Shown piece after piece: positions 63,776 through 64,000 of a DNA stretch of 64,000 nucleotides. The DNA is from Aurelia coerulea (taxonomy: Eukaryota > Cnidaria > Scyphozoa > Semaeostomeae > Ulmaridae). The stretch is from the NCBI GenBank assembly GCA_039566865.1, contig CM076947.1:8439501-8503500 (forward strand). The letters are read 5' to 3'. A model generated the notes under the pieces. That model searched no databases, was not told where the DNA came from, and saw nothing but the letters and a program-made list of their open reading frames with translations. The position numbers and the translations under genes were made by a program. Numbering within the stretch: position 1 is the first letter of the stretch; each line of letters starts with the position of its first letter.

Positions 63776-63997
63776 CTACAAAAACCCTAAATCTTTAATG
63801 AAAACTTTGCACAATCTGCAGATGCAAGTATTTCCATGCCATAATTTTATTTTTCGCTTGAATTCAAATAATGTGTTGGAATCTTTAATTTCCTTTGGCA
63901 ACGAGGACCACAAAAGGTGACCTCTGTACTGAATATTTTCTATTCCGTATGTTGTTGTCTTTATATTCGGCAACTGCAAATGATTCTCACTTCTCAA
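63776..63997 (-). pseudogene. LINE ORF2 C-terminus (runs off the window)
   Basis: 'IKTTTYGIENIQYRGHLLW', 'LPKEIKDSNTLFEFKRKIKL' and 'CICRLCKVFIKDLGF', then a stop: the well-conserved C-terminal block of a cnidarian LINE family, with YG..I.Y.G..LW, LP.EIK.S..L..FK and a C-x-C-x2-C end. The rest lies beyond 64000. It is probably the same family as the RT fragment at 48990-49259. Confidence 0.82.
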
Positions 63998-64000
63998 ACT

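Noticed and set aside
1..64000. tRNA, rRNA, snRNA genes
   Set aside because: No A/B-box plus cloverleaf or conserved rRNA/snRNA words were recognised on either strand by eye; a covariance search would be needed to exclude them.

Overview
This looks like a piece of a large, AT-rich, intron-containing animal genome. The mix of repeats and families (P2X7-like C-terminal-domain genes, SAP-SWIM-YqaJ proteins, THAP exons, Ty3, Gag-like retroelements, Penelope-like and Tc1 remnants, many palindromic MITEs) fits a marine invertebrate, most likely a cnidarian. That is a judgement from protein families I recognise by eye; no species can be assigned. There is no bacterial-style gene organisation. Almost everything is transposable element (TE) sequence, mostly broken, set in or between the introns of a few host-like genes.

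Layout. 0-5.5 kb: minisatellites, a broken retroelement Gag/Pol on the minus strand and a long-TIR element. 5.5-8.25 kb: a 5'-truncated Ty3 element with RT, RNase H, integrase and one 3' LTR. 8.25-11.1 kb: two LINE pieces, one split by a MITE. 11.35-18.7 kb: two host-like exons with matching phase (acidic exon, then a Myb-like terminal exon) whose 7-kb intron holds a 5.25-kb TTAA-flanked inverted-repeat element. That element carries a P2X7-like gene at one end and a THAP exon, convergent, at the other. 21.6-23.3 kb: a 73-bp minisatellite and ATTCC-rich duplications. 25-26.6 kb: two TIR elements. 27-30.5 kb: a four-exon gene with fully consistent splice phases and a palindromic MITE in an intron. 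33-36 kb: a nearly intact transposon with TTAA duplications and a single in-frame stop in its transposase. 36-43 kb: LINE ORF1 interrupted by a hairpin element with an 8-bp target duplication, a Tc1 remnant, and two Gag-like pseudogenes. 43-55.5 kb: MULE-like transposase exons, a helicase relic, MITEs, a LINE RT, a Penelope-like fragment, a SAP-SWIM-YqaJ pseudogene divergent from a second TE-type gene, and another LINE ORF1. 56.7-61 kb: an isolated exon and a three-level nest of elements. 61-64 kb: a foldback element with tandem repeats in its arms, a coiled-coil gene relic and a LINE 3' end.

How it fits together. Host-like coding sequence is limited to a few short exons; the rest records successive insertions. 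TTAA is the target duplication for at least six independent insertions here, from at least three terminal-sequence types. The most unusual item is the TTAA-flanked element at 13040-18291: a P2X7-like gene and a THAP exon sit just inside the two ends behind the same subterminal inverted motif, suggesting that P2X7-like genes can be transposon cargo or components.
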